Below, in pieces: positions 63,426 to 64,000 of a stretch of 64,000 nt of DNA. Source of the stretch: an uncultured bacterium (GTDB lineage: Bacteria > Actinomycetota > Coriobacteriia > Coriobacteriales > Coriobacteriaceae). The notes below the pieces were generated by a model, which did not search any database, had not been told where the DNA came from, and was given only the letters and a program-made list of their open reading frames with translations. Location of the stretch: the NCBI GenBank assembly GCA_905214425.1, contig CAJMLY010000003.1, forward strand, positions 1 to 64,000, read 5' to 3'. The position numbers were made by a program, and so were the translations under genes. The stretch's first letter is position 1. Each line of letters opens with the position of its first letter.

Positions 63426-64000
63426 TTAGGCGAAGGTAATCTCGCCGGTCTCGCAGTCCATATCGGCGATACGGGCCAGGCTCTCAACGCGGAAGCCGCG
63501 CTCGCGGAGCTTATCGCCACCGCCCTGGAAGCCCTTCTCCACTGCAATGCCAATACCGGACACCTCGGCACCCGCAGCCTCGCAGATCTTGATAAGACCC
63601 TCGAGCGCGCAGCCGTTGGCCAAGAAGTCGTCGATGATCAGGACCTTGTCGCCCTCGGACAGGAAACGCTTACCAACGATGACCGGGTACTCCTTCTGTT
63701 TGGTAAAGGAGTAGATAGTCGTGGCATACTGCTCGCCGTCGAGGTTAATGGACTGCGCCTTCTTGGCAAAGACCACCGGCACGCCGCCAAAATGCTGGGC
63801 TGCAATGCAAGCCATGCCAATGCCCGAAGCCTCGATCGTCAGGATCTTGTTGATCTCGACGCCCTCGAACAGACGGGCCCACTCGGCGCCCATGTGGTCG
63901 AACAGCTCAACATCGCATTGGTGGTTGAGGAAGGCATCAACCTTAAGGACGTTACCGGCCTTTACGATGCCGTCATGGCGAATACGATCCTCAAGCTCCT
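63426..64000 (-). CDS. xpt: Xanthine phosphoribosyltransferase, 5' end beyond window
   Basis: The 3' part (about 191 residues visible) of a purine salvage enzyme converting xanthine and PRPP to XMP. The frame stays open to the window edge, starting ELEDRIRHDGIVKAGNV, so only the first residues are missing. Signatures are LTIEASGIGMA, PVVFAKKAQS, the PRPP motif VLIIDDFLANG and VESLARIADMD. An ATG at 63893 is internal and not the start. A purine riboswitch, if present, would lie beyond the window. Confidence 0.93.
   Translation of the reverse strand, partial: ELEDRIRHDGIVKAGNVLKVDAFLNHQCDVELFDHMGAEWARLFEGVEINKILTIEASGIGMACIAAQHFGGVPVVFAKKAQSINLDGEQYATTIYSFTKQKEYPVIVGKRFLSEGDKVLIIDDFLANGCALEGLIKICEAAGAEVSGIGIAVEKGFQGGGDKLRERGFRVESLARIADMDCETGEITFA

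Overview
The window looks like a chromosomal segment of a high-GC, anaerobic Gram-positive gut bacterium of the Coriobacteriia, most probably Collinsella or a close relative. That is inferred from overall protein character, gene content and recalled similarity, not from a database search. There are no phage genes, insertion sequences or CRISPR arrays. Most genes are on the minus strand.

Layout. 1-9.8 kb is housekeeping: an M24 peptidase (+), folC, valS, the clpX-clpP pair, trigger factor and tRNA-Leu. 9.9-15.3 kb holds a two-gene xanthine-dehydrogenase-type molybdenum hydroxylase and glutamate dehydrogenase. 15.5-20.4 kb holds a Cys-rich DUF3343 protein, mobA, the selenocysteine tRNA, selB and selA. 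20.5-38.1 kb is a molybdopterin oxidoreductase followed upstream by a complete Hyf-type formate hydrogenlyase locus: hydN, fdhF with an in-frame UGA (Sec140), hyfABCDEFGHI, hycH, hycI and focA. 38.5-41 kb is an accessory patch with a toxin-antitoxin pair, an AbiEi-like/nuclease-like protein, tRNA-Gly and tRNA-Pro. 41-48.8 kb holds a branched-chain amino acid carrier and then one co-directional operon: double-cubane-cluster-type reductase, its activase, a glycosyltransferase, selenoprotein SelD (Sec17), YedF, DUF3343 and a cysteine desulfurase. 48.9-54.3 kb holds an enolase-superfamily enzyme, an SsuABC/TauABC-type transporter and a second double-cubane-type protein. 54.8-60.2 kb is a molybdenum locus (moeA, mogA, modA, a modB with an extra domain, modC). 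60.4-64 kb holds a CLC carrier, a lipid kinase, a release-factor-like protein and the 3' part of xpt.

How it fits together. The window is dominated by selenium and molybdenum. ModABC, MogA, MoeA and MobA supply molybdopterin cofactor for FdhF, the orphan DMSO-reductase-family enzyme and the xanthine-dehydrogenase-type enzyme. SelA, SelB, tRNA-Sec and SelD supply selenocysteine for FdhF and for SelD itself. FdhF and the Hyf complex convert formate to H2 and CO2, with FocA handling formate. The operon at 42.5-48.8 kb ties selenophosphate synthesis to a low-potential iron-sulfur reductase of unknown substrate and is the most interesting unexplained system here.

At least four families of intergenic palindromic elements are present. 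One has six copies whose arms co-vary. Another occurs as two inverted copies bracketing valS.
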